DNA of 49,813 bases from Flavobacterium sp. Its GTDB lineage: Bacteria; Bacteroidota; Bacteroidia; Flavobacteriales; Flavobacteriaceae. Location of the stretch: assembly GCF_027483985.1 (NCBI RefSeq), contig NZ_JAIXTJ010000052.1:1-49813 (forward strand), read 5' to 3'. The notes beneath the pieces are model-generated. The model worked only from the letters and a program-made list of their open reading frames with translations. It was not told where the DNA came from and ran no database searches. Below, piece by piece: positions 26,710 to 35,126 of the stretch (position 1 is the stretch's first letter; every line of letters begins with the position of its first letter). The translations under genes and the position numbers were made by a program.

Positions 26710-27366
26710 ATGAAAAATTTAAAGAAAATCGCAGCAGTAGTAATTTTAGCATTAGGAACATCAATGTCAGTTAATGCTCAGGACACAAAAACATCAACTA
26801 GCACAGGTGCTTCATTTGGATTTAAAGGTGGTTTAAACATTTCGAATATGTATACCAAAGATGTTGATGATGAAAACGCTTTAGTAGGTTTTAATGCTGG
26901 TATATTTTTAGAATTGCCAATCTCTTCTAGCTTGTCATTGCAACCCGAATTGCTATATTCAACTAAAGGCGCTGAAGTAACTTATGATAATGCTTTTGCT
27001 TCTGGTACAGGAAAATTCAGATTGAACTATATTGAAGCTCCACTTTTATTAAGAGCTAACGTAACTGAAAATTTCAATATTCATTTTGGACCTTACTTTG
27101 CTTACTTAGTGGATGCTAAAATTTCAAATGAAACTAATGGTGGTACTTTCAATTTTGAGGAAGAAATCAATAATGATGATTTAAACAAGTTTGATTACGG
27201 ATTGGCTGCAGGTTTGGGTTTTGACTTTGATGGTTTCGGAATTGGAGCAAGATATAACTATGGTCTTCAAACTATCGGAAAAGAAAGAACATTTTTAGGT
27301 CAAACTTATACCTTCCCAGAAGGAAAAAATAGTTCATTAAGTGTTTATGCAACTATCAAATTTTAA
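26710..27366 (+). CDS. Outer membrane beta-barrel protein
   Basis: This 218-residue paralogue of the 19911 protein has a signal peptide ending at VNAQ (residue 24). The mature barrel has FGFKGGLNISNMYTKDVDDENALVGFNAGIFLELPISSSLSLQPELLYSTKGAEV and IEAPLLLRANVTENFNIHFGPYFAYLV, ending in Phe (LSVYATIKF). It heads a run of small genes with gaps of 8-28 bases or overlaps, which suggests one operon through 29806. Confidence 0.86.
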   Translation: MKNLKKIAAVVILALGTSMSVNAQDTKTSTSTGASFGFKGGLNISNMYTKDVDDENALVGFNAGIFLELPISSSLSLQPELLYSTKGAEVTYDNAFASGTGKFRLNYIEAPLLLRANVTENFNIHFGPYFAYLVDAKISNETNGGTFNFEEEINNDDLNKFDYGLAAGLGFDFDGFGIGARYNYGLQTIGKERTFLGQTYTFPEGKNSSLSVYATIKF

Positions 27367-27394
27367 TCATTAATCAAATTAAAAAAATATCATC

Positions 27395-27547
27395 ATGCAA
27401 AATTTACTTTACACAGTCGCAGTAATTCTTGTAATACTTTGGGCACTTGGCTTCTTTGTATACAGTGCAGGAAACATCATTCATATCTTATTGGTTATTG
27501 CAGTAATTGCAATTCTATTGAGATTAATTAAAGGAAAAGGAATATAA
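27395..27547 (+). CDS. Lmo0937-like small membrane protein (50 aa)
   Basis: ATG 27395 to TAA 27547. The 50-residue product has two hydrophobic helices (LLYTVAVILVILWALGFF and IHILLVIAVIAILLRLI) joined by VYSAGNI and ends KGKGI. This is the Lmo0937/DUF5670 pattern of tiny inner-membrane proteins, often found with stress-response genes. Placed 28 bases after the beta-barrel gene and 19 before the YtxH gene. Confidence 0.8.
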   Translation: MQNLLYTVAVILVILWALGFFVYSAGNIIHILLVIAVIAILLRLIKGKGI

Positions 27548-27566
27548 ATTATTAAATATCGAAATC

Positions 27567-27863
27567 ATGAAAAATAGCAATGTATTATTAGGTGTCCTTG
27601 GTGGCGTTGCAGTTGGTGCTGCTTTAGGAATTTTATTTGCTCCTGCTAAAGGTAGCGAAACAAGAAAAAAAATTGCAGATAAAGGAAGTGACTTAAAAGA
27701 CAATTTTAAAGATTCACTTACTAAATTATCTGAGAAAATTTCAAGTTCTGTTGACGGATTCAAAGATGAAGCTCAAGAACTTCTTGCTGACGCAGAACAA
27801 AAAATCAAAGAAGAAAAAGCAAATTTTGAAAATTTAAAAGACATTAATAAGTCAATTTTATAA
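27567..27863 (+). CDS. YtxH domain protein
   Basis: This 98-residue protein has one N-terminal Gly/Ala-rich hydrophobic segment with the family motif LLGVLGGVAVGAALGILFAPAKGSETRKKI (~6-36), followed by a long charged coiled-coil-like helix (LKDNFKDSLTKLSEKISSSVDGFKDEAQELLADAEQKIKEE). YtxH proteins are stress-associated in Firmicutes and common in Bacteroidota. It probably anchors its helix at the inner membrane. Confidence 0.87.
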   Translation: MKNSNVLLGVLGGVAVGAALGILFAPAKGSETRKKIADKGSDLKDNFKDSLTKLSEKISSSVDGFKDEAQELLADAEQKIKEEKANFENLKDINKSIL

Positions 27864-27872
27864 AAACAAATT

Positions 27873-28289
27873 ATGGAAACTTTTGCAAAAAATAAAGATT
27901 TACTTTTTGATAAAATAGAAAAATATACTGATACAAGTATTGATCTTATCAAGTTAAATGCTGTAGAAAAATCGGCCGATGTACTTTCATCGTTAACTTC
28001 AAGTATAGTTGTTTTTATAATTTTTGCAATGTTTACTCTCTTTGTAAATATTGGAGTCAGTCTTTTTATTGGTAAATTACTAAATGAAAATTATTTAGGA
28101 TTTCTAATAGTTTCAACCTTTTATTTAGTAGTAGGAATATTAGTTTATTACAACAGACATAAGTTGATAAAAACGCCTCTTAGTAATATGATTATTATAA
28201 AACTATTAACCAAAATAGATTTAGATGAAGTTTTAGAACACAATAAATACGTTACAGATGAAAATACTGACTCCAACTCAAAAGCTTAA
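27873..28289 (+). CDS. Phage holin-like (superfamily III / Phage_holin_3_6 type) membrane protein
   Basis: This 138-residue protein has a soluble N-terminal helix (~1-38), two membrane helices (LTSSIVVFIIFAMFTLFVNIGVSLFIGKLL and YLGFLIVSTFYLVVGILVYY) and a short basic tail. This is the chromosomal 'phage holin family' pattern found next to YtxH genes in Bacteroidota; there are no phage genes nearby, so the name reflects fold, not origin. It starts 9 bases after the YtxH gene and overlaps the next gene by 32 bases. Confidence 0.8.
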   Translation: METFAKNKDLLFDKIEKYTDTSIDLIKLNAVEKSADVLSSLTSSIVVFIIFAMFTLFVNIGVSLFIGKLLNENYLGFLIVSTFYLVVGILVYYNRHKLIKTPLSNMIIIKLLTKIDLDEVLEHNKYVTDENTDSNSKA

Positions 28290-28581
28290 CAACGCCATCG
28301 CACTTCTTGAAAAAAGACAAAAAACAGAATTTCAAGATGTAAAAAATCAACTTGATGCGCTTGTTGAAACTGTAAAGCCAGTTAATCTGTTAAATTCTAC
28401 TCTAAAAGATTTTAACACACCCGATACAAGATCGAATATTCTTACTACCGTGACTAGTTTCGCTTCTGGATATATCTCAAGAAAATTCCTCATAGGTGAT
28501 TCGTCCAATCTATTTAAGAAAGTAGCTGGATATGCTTTGCAGTATGCAGTGACCAATTTTGTGTCAAAAAAAATAAACTAA
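28258..28581 (+). CDS. Small helical protein coupled to the holin-like gene
   Basis: This 107-residue product has an amphipathic N-terminal half (KLNNAIALLEKRQKTEFQDVKNQLDALVETVKPVNLL) and a hydrophobic C-terminal part (LFKKVAGYALQYAVTNFVSKK). Its ATG at 28258 lies 32 bases inside the holin-like gene in another frame; there is no later in-frame ATG before the conserved-looking helix, so the overlap appears real. It resembles proteins that follow YtxH/holin-like genes in Flavobacteria, function unknown. Confidence 0.72.
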   Translation: MKILTPTQKLNNAIALLEKRQKTEFQDVKNQLDALVETVKPVNLLNSTLKDFNTPDTRSNILTTVTSFASGYISRKFLIGDSSNLFKKVAGYALQYAVTNFVSKKIN

Positions 28582-28593
28582 AATAAAAAATAC

Positions 28594-29130
28594 ATGAAAA
28601 ATTTATTCAGCCTTAAATCATTTATAGCAACACTAGCAGTAGCATTAATTTCTTCTTTCGCTGTAGCACAAGAAAAAGAAAACTACGACCAAGGATTTCG
28701 TTTAGGAATCGGAATTAATGCCGGATTACCAACAAATGATCCTTATGATTTTAATTTAGGAGCAGATGCAAGATTACAATATGATTTATCAAAAAAATAT
28801 TCCTTAACTTTAACAACTGGTTTTAGTAATATGTTTGTTTCTGGAGATGATAATGACCTTGGATATATTCCTGCTAAAGCTGGTTTCAAAGCGTTTGTTT
28901 TAAAAGATAAGTTATATTTAATGGGAGAAGTTGGTGCCGCTTTTGCAGTAACTAATAATTATGATAAAACTTCATTATTATTAAGTCCATCTATTGGTTT
29001 TGCAACAAACAAAATAGATATCTCTTTAAGATATGATCATTTTAATGACTTTCCAGTTTTGAAAGATAATACGGTTGATAAAGGTTTAGGATTAGTTTCC
29101 TTGAGATTAGCCTACGGTTTTAAACTATAA
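28594..29130 (+). CDS. Outer membrane beta-barrel protein (short)
   Basis: This 178-residue protein has a signal peptide ending at AVAQ (residue 26). The mature part is beta-barrel-like: QGFRLGIGINAGLPTNDPYDFNLGADARLQYDLSKKYSLTLTTGFSNMF ... FVLKDKLYLMGEVGAAFAV ... LSLRLAYGFKL. It starts 12 bases after the previous stop. Unlike the barrels at 19911 and 26710, it lacks the FKAGVN.../PELLYSTKG signature, so it belongs to a different subfamily. Confidence 0.82.
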   Translation: MKNLFSLKSFIATLAVALISSFAVAQEKENYDQGFRLGIGINAGLPTNDPYDFNLGADARLQYDLSKKYSLTLTTGFSNMFVSGDDNDLGYIPAKAGFKAFVLKDKLYLMGEVGAAFAVTNNYDKTSLLLSPSIGFATNKIDISLRYDHFNDFPVLKDNTVDKGLGLVSLRLAYGFKL

Positions 29131-29143
29131 ACTATAAATAAAA

Positions 29144-29806
29144 ATGAAAAAATTTATTAAACCATTTGCTGCACTTGCTGTTATAGCACTTTTGACTTCG
29201 TGTAAAAATGAAGAACAAGAAAAGGTAGAAAAACTAACAGATAGTTATGTTAAATATGTAGATTCATTAGCTGCAATAACATCTGATGAAGTGGTAACTA
29301 AGTGGAGCGAAATCGACGACGAGTTCAACGCAAAAACCGCTTCGTTAAAAACCGAAATCAACAAACTTACTGATACTACTGAATTAAATAAAAGAATTGC
29401 GTCAGTAACAGTAAAATATGAAGCTTTTAAAAAAGGTGTTTTAGCAAAAAAAGTTGAATTAGATGCAAAAAACCTAGAATTAAACAGAAAAAAAGATCTT
29501 TTTGGAAGTCAATTCATTTATGATGATATGAAATTTGAATGGGTAAATAAAGACAATATTCTTTCGGTTTATCAACAATTTGTTACAACCGTTCAAAAGA
29601 ATAAAGATAGCTACTCAAGAGAAGATTGGGATGAAATTAAATTGCTTTATGAAGCGCTAGATTCAAGAAAAAATACAGTTGAAAAACAAGGATTATCAAG
29701 TAAAGATAATTTAAAAATCGCTGGATTAAAATTGAAGTTTGCTCCAATGTATACGGTAAACCGAATGGGAGCAAAATCAGAAGAAAATGCTAATTCTAAA
29801 AAATAA
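29144..29806 (+). CDS. Helical lipoprotein closing the stress-type cluster
   Basis: This 220-residue protein has a lipobox (LLTSC, Cys20). The mature part is Lys/Glu-rich and predicted as long helices (KVEKLTDSYVKYVDSLAAITSDEVVTKWSEIDDEF ...; LNKRIASVTVKYEAFKKGVLAKKVELDAKN), with a WVNKDNILSVYQQFVTTVQKNKDSYSREDWDEIKLLYEALD segment. The family (DUF6565-like in my reading) is uncertain. It is 13 bases after the barrel gene and is followed by a terminator, so it ends the operon. Confidence 0.72.
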   Translation: MKKFIKPFAALAVIALLTSCKNEEQEKVEKLTDSYVKYVDSLAAITSDEVVTKWSEIDDEFNAKTASLKTEINKLTDTTELNKRIASVTVKYEAFKKGVLAKKVELDAKNLELNRKKDLFGSQFIYDDMKFEWVNKDNILSVYQQFVTTVQKNKDSYSREDWDEIKLLYEALDSRKNTVEKQGLSSKDNLKIAGLKLKFAPMYTVNRMGAKSEENANSKK

Positions 29807-29838
29807 TTTTTAGTTAGTACATTTGTTTAAAATTAAAA

Positions 29839-29878
29839 AGCAGCCAAGTATATTTACTTACTAGGCTGCTTTTTTTAT
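29839..29878. terminator. Bidirectional terminator between the lipoprotein gene and prfA
   Basis: AGCAGCC (29839-29845) pairs with GGCTGCT (29864-29870) around an 18-base loop, with a T-run after and an A-run before. It lies between two converging genes. Confidence 0.8.
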
Positions 29879-29893
29879 TTGTTTCAAGAAAAA

Positions 29894-30967
29894 TTAAAAA
29901 ACTTCTGATTCTTTTAATTTTTCCATATTGTTGACTAACTGTAACTCGTCTACAAATTTTTGAATTTTTCCGTTCATAACACCATCCATATCGAAAACGT
30001 CTAAACCAATTCTATGATCAGTAACACGTCCTTGTGAGTAGTTATAAGTTCTAATTTTAGCCGAACGGTCGCCCGAACTTACTTGAGAAGAACGTTTTGT
30101 AGCGTCTTCTGCTTGTTTCTTAGCTAATTCTTGTTCGTATAAACGTGAACGTAAAACCTCAAGAGCTTTATCTTTATTTTTATGCTGTGATTTTTGATCT
30201 TGACATTGTGCCACCAATCCAGTTGGAATGTGAGTCAAACGAACCGCTGATTTAGTAGTATTTACCGATTGACCTCCAGGACCAGATGAACAAAAGAAAT
30301 CAACTCGCACATCATTCATATCGATTTGAACGTCAAATTCTTCAGCTTCAGGTAAAACCATAACTGTTGCAGCAGATGTATGCACACGACCTTGAGTTTC
30401 TGTTTGTGGTACACGTTGAACGCGGTGAACACCAGCCTCAAATTTTAAAGTACCATAAACATCTTCACCCGTAACTTCAAAGATTACCTCTTTAAACCCG
30501 CCAGAAGTTCCTTCATTCATATCAACTACAGAAGTTCTCCAACCGCGCGTTTCACAATATTTAGTGTACATTCTGAATAAATCTCCAGCAAAAATAGAAG
30601 CTTCATCGCCACCGGTTCCGGCGCGAATTTCCACCATCACGTTTTTAGCATCTTCGGCGTCTTTAGGAATCAACATGAATTTGATTTCTTCTTCAAGTTG
30701 TGGCAAACGCTCTTTAGCTTCATCCAGTTGCATTTTGGCCATTTCAACCATTTCAGCATCCGAACCATCGGCAATAATTTCGTTAGCTTCTTCTATATTT
30801 CCTGTAACATTAATCAATTCTTCACGCTTTTCCATCAAATCTTTAAGTCCTTTATACTCTTGATTTAATTGCACATAGCGTTTTTGATCGGAAATAACAT
30901 CAGGTTGTATGATCAAATCTGATATTTCGTCGAAACGTTGTTTTACGTATTGAAGTCTTTCTAACAT
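29894..30967 (-). CDS. prfA: Peptide chain release factor 1
   Basis: This 357-residue class I release factor reads UAA/UAG. The peptidyl-hydrolysis loop is [22 protein letters not shown] and the preceding segment is [22 protein letters not shown], where the PxT tripeptide (here PQT) marks RF1 rather than RF2 (SPF). N-terminal helical domain ~1-100. No frameshift. Monocistronic, with a TATTTTTG box upstream. Confidence 0.95.
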   Translation of the reverse strand: MLERLQYVKQRFDEISDLIIQPDVISDQKRYVQLNQEYKGLKDLMEKREELINVTGNIEEANEIIADGSDAEMVEMAKMQLDEAKERLPQLEEEIKFMLIPKDAEDAKNVMVEIRAGTGGDEASIFAGDLFRMYTKYCETRGWRTSVVDMNEGTSGGFKEVIFEVTGEDVYGTLKFEAGVHRVQRVPQTETQGRVHTSAATVMVLPEAEEFDVQIDMNDVRVDFFCSSGPGGQSVNTTKSAVRLTHIPTGLVAQCQDQKSQHKNKDKALEVLRSRLYEQELAKKQAEDATKRSSQVSSGDRSAKIRTYNYSQGRVTDHRIGLDVFDMDGVMNGKIQKFVDELQLVNNMEKLKESEVF

Positions 30968-30988
30968 TATAATCTATATTTTGGAGTG

Positions 30989-30996
30989 CAAAAATA
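30989..30996 (-). promoter_or_regulatory. prfA promoter -7 box
   Basis: TATTTTTG on the minus strand, 21 bases before the prfA ATG. No clear -33 element: the upstream bases are the short tandem repeat at 31003-31029. Confidence 0.4.
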
Positions 30997-31002
30997 GTAA
31001 AT

Positions 31003-31029
31003 AGTGTTCAGTTGGCAGTGTTCAGTTGG
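31003..31029. repeat. Two-copy 14-bp tandem repeat
   Basis: AGTGTTCAGTTGG occurs at 31003-31015 and 31017-31029, in the gap between the divergent prfA and lipoprotein genes. Variable-copy repeats of this sequence are familiar from other Bacteroidota intergenic regions (from memory). Confidence 0.6.
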
Positions 31030-31067
31030 TAGTTTTTTTATAATATTGTAGTATTAAATTTTATAGG

Positions 31068-31571
31068 ATGAAAAAAATCTGTTTTTCTGTAGTAGTTGCA
31101 ATGTTAATTGTTTCGGTGTCATGCAATAAATATGACGCCAAAGGAAACATAATTAAAGACTATGAAGAACTAGAAAAAGCCAATTGGATGCTTGGCGAAT
31201 GGGAGAAAAAAGACAGTTTAGGAACTCTTAGAGAAATTTGGGAACGTTTGGACGACAGCACATTTATAGGACTATCCTACTACATTCAGAACGAAAAAGA
31301 CACCATTCATAATGAACAAGTAGAGTTAATGCAAAACGGCGAACATTTAATCTACACTGCAACGGTTAAAGGAGAAAACAACAATTTACCAATACCATTT
31401 CAAATGACAAAGGATGAAGATAGTCTACTTGTTTTTGAAAATCCAAAGCACGACTTTCCTCAAAAAATTGAATATAAGTTAACCAAAAATAATACTTTAA
31501 CCGCAAAAATATCAGGAAAACAAAACGGAAAAATCTCCTCAGAAAGTTATCCTTTGAAAAAGATAAAGTAA
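31068..31571 (+). CDS. DUF6265-like lipoprotein
   Basis: This 167-residue protein has a lipobox (SVSC, Cys19). The mature part follows the pattern of DUF6265: LEKANWMLGEWEKKDSLGTLREIWERLDDSTFIGLSYYIQNEKDTIHNEQVELMQNGEHLIYTATV ... LLVFENPKHDFPQKIEYKLT. The fold is probably a lipocalin-like barrel. Ligand unknown. It is divergent from prfA. Confidence 0.8.
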   Translation: MKKICFSVVVAMLIVSVSCNKYDAKGNIIKDYEELEKANWMLGEWEKKDSLGTLREIWERLDDSTFIGLSYYIQNEKDTIHNEQVELMQNGEHLIYTATVKGENNNLPIPFQMTKDEDSLLVFENPKHDFPQKIEYKLTKNNTLTAKISGKQNGKISSESYPLKKIK

Positions 31572-31680
31572 TCTGTTAGTAATTCCAAATGCTTTAAAAC
31601 TTGCTCCACAGCAAGTTTTTTTTTTGTATCTATTTTTAAGCATATCAACGACTTAAATCACATCAAATGTTAATTATTTA

Positions 31681-31767
31681 TATTTAGTCTAAATAAGTTT
31701 TGTGTATTTAAAAAACGTAATTATATTTGCCGCATCAAAAAATATTATTTTTATTAAATCTAAATAA
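31681..31767 (+). promoter_or_regulatory. Siderophore-receptor promoter with 7-1-7 dyads (iron-box-like)
   Basis: A perfect inverted repeat TATTTAG-T-CTAAATA (31681-31695) sits just upstream of a promoter: TTG at 31700-31702, 19-base spacer, TATATTTG at 31722-31729. A second, imperfect dyad (TATTAAA-T-CTAAATA, 31752-31766) abuts the start codon. The motif TCTAAATAA is common to both. Location upstream of an iron-uptake gene suggests a Fur- or DtxR-family operator (inferred). Confidence 0.6.
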
Positions 31768-33969
31768 ATGAAAAAACACAAACTACTTTCGATCTTCATA
31801 CTACTAATTAGTATCACAAGTTTCTCACAAGAAACAGTTACTAATGAAGAATATTATGCCTTGAATGATACTGTAAAAGGCAAAAAACGTGAGTTATTAC
31901 AAGAAGTAATTATTTCTAACAAACAACAAAAAACTCCATCAGTAGCTCGTTCAGGTATTAAGCCAATGGATTTACCACAAAGTTTTCAAGTTATTAGTAA
32001 TACAATAATTGAGCAACAACAATCGGTTAGATTGAGTGATGTTATTAGAAATGCGAATGGAGTTTATGTAGGTTCTACTCGTGGTGGTGCTCAAGAATCA
32101 TTATTCTCAAGAGGATATGATATGTCGGCAAACAATATTTTTAAAAATGGTTTTCGACTAAATAGTGGTTCGATTCCTGAGGTTTCTTCCTTAGAAAAAG
32201 TAGAAATTTTAAAAGGTGGATCAGCGCTACTATTCGGTAATGTTGCGCCAGGTGGAATTTTAAATATGGTAACCAAAGCGCCGTCATTTACAAAAGGAGG
32301 CGAAATTGCAATGCAAGCCGGCAGCTATAATTTTTACAAACCATCGGTTGATTTTTATGGTCCGCTTAATAAATCAATTGCATATAGATTCAATGGATCA
32401 TATGAAAACTCTGAAAGTTTTAGAAATGTAGTCAAAAAAGAACGTTACTATTTTAATCCATCTTTCTTATTTGTTATCAATAAAAAAACAGAACTTCTTT
32501 TGCAAGGTGATTATTTAAATGATGATTGGACACCCGATTTTGGAACCGCTATTATCGGAAAAAACATTATCAATTTGCCACGTGACCTATATATGGGAGC
32601 AACTTGGTCAAACGGACAAACCAAACAAACAACGGTTTCGTCATTATTAAAACACGAATTCAATACCAATTGGAAATTAAACTTCAATAGTTCTTTTCAA
32701 GATTATACGAGAAAATCTAAAGGAACGGAGCGCATTCAACCTGCTGCTAATGGCAATTGGAATCGTCCGTTAGCGCAAAATAGAAATGAAGAAACCATTG
32801 TTGCAGAACAACTAAGTTTACAAGGAAATTTCAATACAGGTAAAATAAAACACCAATTGTTTACAGGAATTGATTATGAAAATTCGTTTGCAAAAGCATT
32901 TACTTATGTCTTCAATCCTACAACTTATGGAAGCGGCAATATTTATGATTTTGACAATTTCAATCAAGGCAGCGGAATTCCTGAAAGTACTGCAACTAGA
33001 ATTGTTGAAACAACCACTAACCGATTAGGAATATATGCTCAAGATTTAATCTCATTGACTTCAAAATTTAAAATACTAGCGGGAATTCGTTGGTCTTGGC
33101 AAGAATCACAACCGGTAACTACCAATTTAGCAGTGTCACCAAATACAACCACAGATGGCGTTAAACAAAAAGATGTTGCCTTTTCACCTAAAGTAGGTGT
33201 AGTTTATCAACCAACAAGAAATACGTCGTTATTTGCAAGTTATTCTGATTCGTTCACACCAAATACTGGTACTACAGTTACTGGTTCGGTTTTAGATCCA
33301 TCGATTATTGCCCAATATGAATTCGGAATAAAAAATGATTTCTGGAAAGGATTACTTAGTGCGAATGTTACTTTCTATCAAATAACAAATGATAATTTAG
33401 CACAAACAGCCGAATTTAAGGCCGATGGTTCTATCAATACCGATACCACAATTAAAATTTTGAGCGGTGAAACTAAAAGTAAAGGAATTGAAATTGACAT
33501 TACAGCAAGACCAATTGAAGGATTGAACATCAACGCAGGTTACAGCTACAACGATATGCGCTATACAAAAACCTCTGGCACAAACGGAAGTTTTATAGTT
33601 GGCGATAGATTGGTAAGAACACCGGCAAATACGGCTAATTTAAGTTTTTTCTATACGGTACCAAATGGAAAAATAAAAGGTGTTTCTTTTGGAGCAATTG
33701 CTAATTACATCGGAAAACGTGTTGGCGGTTGGAACAATCAAGTAGTTGTCAATCCAACAACATTTGTTACAACAATAAACGACAGAGAAATACCATTGAC
33801 AGATTATACGACAATTGATTTATCTGTAGGATATAATTGGAACCAATTTTCGTTATTATGCAAATTATCGAACATAACAAATGAATTGAATTATACTGTA
33901 CACGAAAATTACAGTGTTAATCCAATTGCACCACGACAAATATTAACTTCATTAAGATATAAATTTTAA
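31768..33969 (+). CDS. TonB-dependent siderophore receptor
   Basis: This 733-residue outer-membrane receptor has a signal peptide (to ~TSFSQ, residue 21). The plug domain (~55-170) reads LPQSFQVISNTIIEQQQSVRLSDVIRNANGVYVGS...SLEKVEILKGGSALLFGNVAPGGILNMVTKAP, typical of the siderophore (FhuA/FpvA-like) class; there is no CarboxypepD-type N-terminal extension and no SusD neighbour, so it is not a SusC-like glycan receptor. The barrel fills the rest and ends TSLRYKF. It is followed 4 bases later by a PepSY protein, so the two form an iron-acquisition operon. Confidence 0.92.
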   Translation: MKKHKLLSIFILLISITSFSQETVTNEEYYALNDTVKGKKRELLQEVIISNKQQKTPSVARSGIKPMDLPQSFQVISNTIIEQQQSVRLSDVIRNANGVYVGSTRGGAQESLFSRGYDMSANNIFKNGFRLNSGSIPEVSSLEKVEILKGGSALLFGNVAPGGILNMVTKAPSFTKGGEIAMQAGSYNFYKPSVDFYGPLNKSIAYRFNGSYENSESFRNVVKKERYYFNPSFLFVINKKTELLLQGDYLNDDWTPDFGTAIIGKNIINLPRDLYMGATWSNGQTKQTTVSSLLKHEFNTNWKLNFNSSFQDYTRKSKGTERIQPAANGNWNRPLAQNRNEETIVAEQLSLQGNFNTGKIKHQLFTGIDYENSFAKAFTYVFNPTTYGSGNIYDFDNFNQGSGIPESTATRIVETTTNRLGIYAQDLISLTSKFKILAGIRWSWQESQPVTTNLAVSPNTTTDGVKQKDVAFSPKVGVVYQPTRNTSLFASYSDSFTPNTGTTVTGSVLDPSIIAQYEFGIKNDFWKGLLSANVTFYQITNDNLAQTAEFKADGSINTDTTIKILSGETKSKGIEIDITARPIEGLNINAGYSYNDMRYTKTSGTNGSFIVGDRLVRTPANTANLSFFYTVPNGKIKGVSFGAIANYIGKRVGGWNNQVVVNPTTFVTTINDREIPLTDYTTIDLSVGYNWNQFSLLCKLSNITNELNYTVHENYSVNPIAPRQILTSLRYKF

Positions 33970-33973
33970 AACT

Positions 33974-34522
33974 ATGATTTCACCATTAAAAGCAAGAAAC
34001 TTACACCGCGATTTAGGCTATTTTTACATCGGATTAATTATTTCCTTTGCCTTTTCAGGAATATTGATGAACCATCGAGAAGTATGGCATCCTGAAAAAT
34101 ATACCGTTCAAACTAAAGCGATATCTGTATCTATTCCTAAAGAGACCGAAATCACCGAGAAATATGCAGAAGAATTAGGAAAAAAATTAGGCATTGAAGA
34201 TAAAATAAGACGACACAAAGTAAAGGATGATGTATTGAAAATATCATTTGAAAAAAATGATGTCGAACTAGATTTGAAGTCAGGCAAAGGTGAAATCGTA
34301 ACTTTTATGAAAACACCAATCATTAGTCAAACAATGAAATTGCACAAATCAACCTCTAATTGGTGGATTTATTACAGCGATATTTTTGGATTATCATTAA
34401 TAACAATTGCTTTCACAGGAGCCATTATGATTCCTGCAGGAAAATTCACCTTCAAGAAACGAGGTTGGAAACTAGCATTAGCTGGATTAATTGTACCATT
34501 ATTGATATTAATTTTTGTTTAA
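33974..34522 (+). CDS. PepSY-associated membrane protein
   Basis: This 182-residue protein has an N-terminal TM (DLGYFYIGLIISFAFSGILMNH) preceded by the characteristic ARNLHRDLGY, a periplasmic PepSY-like part, a second TM after the HKSTSNWWIYYSDIFG motif and a last hydrophobic segment. The His residues in LHRDLG and KLHKS could bind heme. PepSY-TM proteins next to siderophore receptors are thought to serve as ferric-siderophore reductases or uptake helpers. Only 4 bases separate it from the receptor. Confidence 0.86.
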   Translation: MISPLKARNLHRDLGYFYIGLIISFAFSGILMNHREVWHPEKYTVQTKAISVSIPKETEITEKYAEELGKKLGIEDKIRRHKVKDDVLKISFEKNDVELDLKSGKGEIVTFMKTPIISQTMKLHKSTSNWWIYYSDIFGLSLITIAFTGAIMIPAGKFTFKKRGWKLALAGLIVPLLILIFV

Positions 34523-34528
34523 AGTTGA

Positions 34529-34559
34529 AAAGCTCCGATTTAAATTGGAGCTTTTTTTT
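34529..34559 (+). terminator. Terminator after the siderophore operon
   Basis: AAAGCTCC (34529-34536) pairs with GGAGCTTT (34547-34554), with a T-run following, directly after the PepSY gene. Confidence 0.85.
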
Positions 34560-34627
34560 GGTATATTTGTTGACAATACTTCTAACAAATCCAACTTACA
34601 TTTTTTTGAAATAATATAGTTATCATT

Positions 34628-35077
34628 ATGAAATTCGTCACTTTATGCCTTTTCTGCCTTGTTTTAGCATCTTGCGAGGATAAAAATAATAACAAACTGC
34701 TCTATTATCAATTAGAAACCTATGAAAAGAACTTAGAGGAAGTGAACAAAGCAATTGATGCTAGTGCTGCTTACAAATCAACTAAAGCAGAATATTTAAA
34801 AAAGAATTATGACTCGATGAGTAAAATAGCCACTGTAATAAAAAACTTCCCTCATCAAATTGGCGATAAAAACAGAATAAAACTTATAAAAACTCGTGAT
34901 TCCATTAATACCAAATTTAAACTTTATCTCAAGTTTATAAATTCAAATACTTATGAAAATGTTGACGATAGCATTTTTAATAAAACAATTATTGTAGATT
35001 TTTTAAGACTAACAGAAGCGTTTCAATTAAGGTATGTTCTTCCAAGAAAAGGTTGTTTCACGGATGATGATCTGTAA
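34628..35077 (+). CDS. Lipoprotein of unknown function
   Basis: This 149-residue protein has a lipobox (LASC, Cys16). The mature part is Lys/Asn-rich and helical (YYQLETYEKNLEEVNKAIDASAAYKSTKAEYLKKNYDSMSKIATVIKNF), with a single Cys near the C-terminus (RKGCFTDDDL). I do not recognise it. It heads a group of three small plus-strand genes of unclear relation; the next begins 49 bases later. Confidence 0.7.
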   Translation: MKFVTLCLFCLVLASCEDKNNNKLLYYQLETYEKNLEEVNKAIDASAAYKSTKAEYLKKNYDSMSKIATVIKNFPHQIGDKNRIKLIKTRDSINTKFKLYLKFINSNTYENVDDSIFNKTIIVDFLRLTEAFQLRYVLPRKGCFTDDDL

Positions 35078-35126
35078 AAATTTTTAGTCTTAGTTTAAAA
35101 TTAATATTAAAAACACATCAATTTAT

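Noticed and set aside
27873..28289. Prophage remnant suggested by the holin-like gene
   Set aside because: No other phage gene is nearby; the gene belongs to a chromosomal YtxH-type cluster with uniform composition.
30400..30440. PQT instead of PAT/PVT in the RF1 recognition tripeptide
   Set aside because: The pattern is PxT with a variable middle residue, so this is within the RF1 family and not evidence of altered codon reading.
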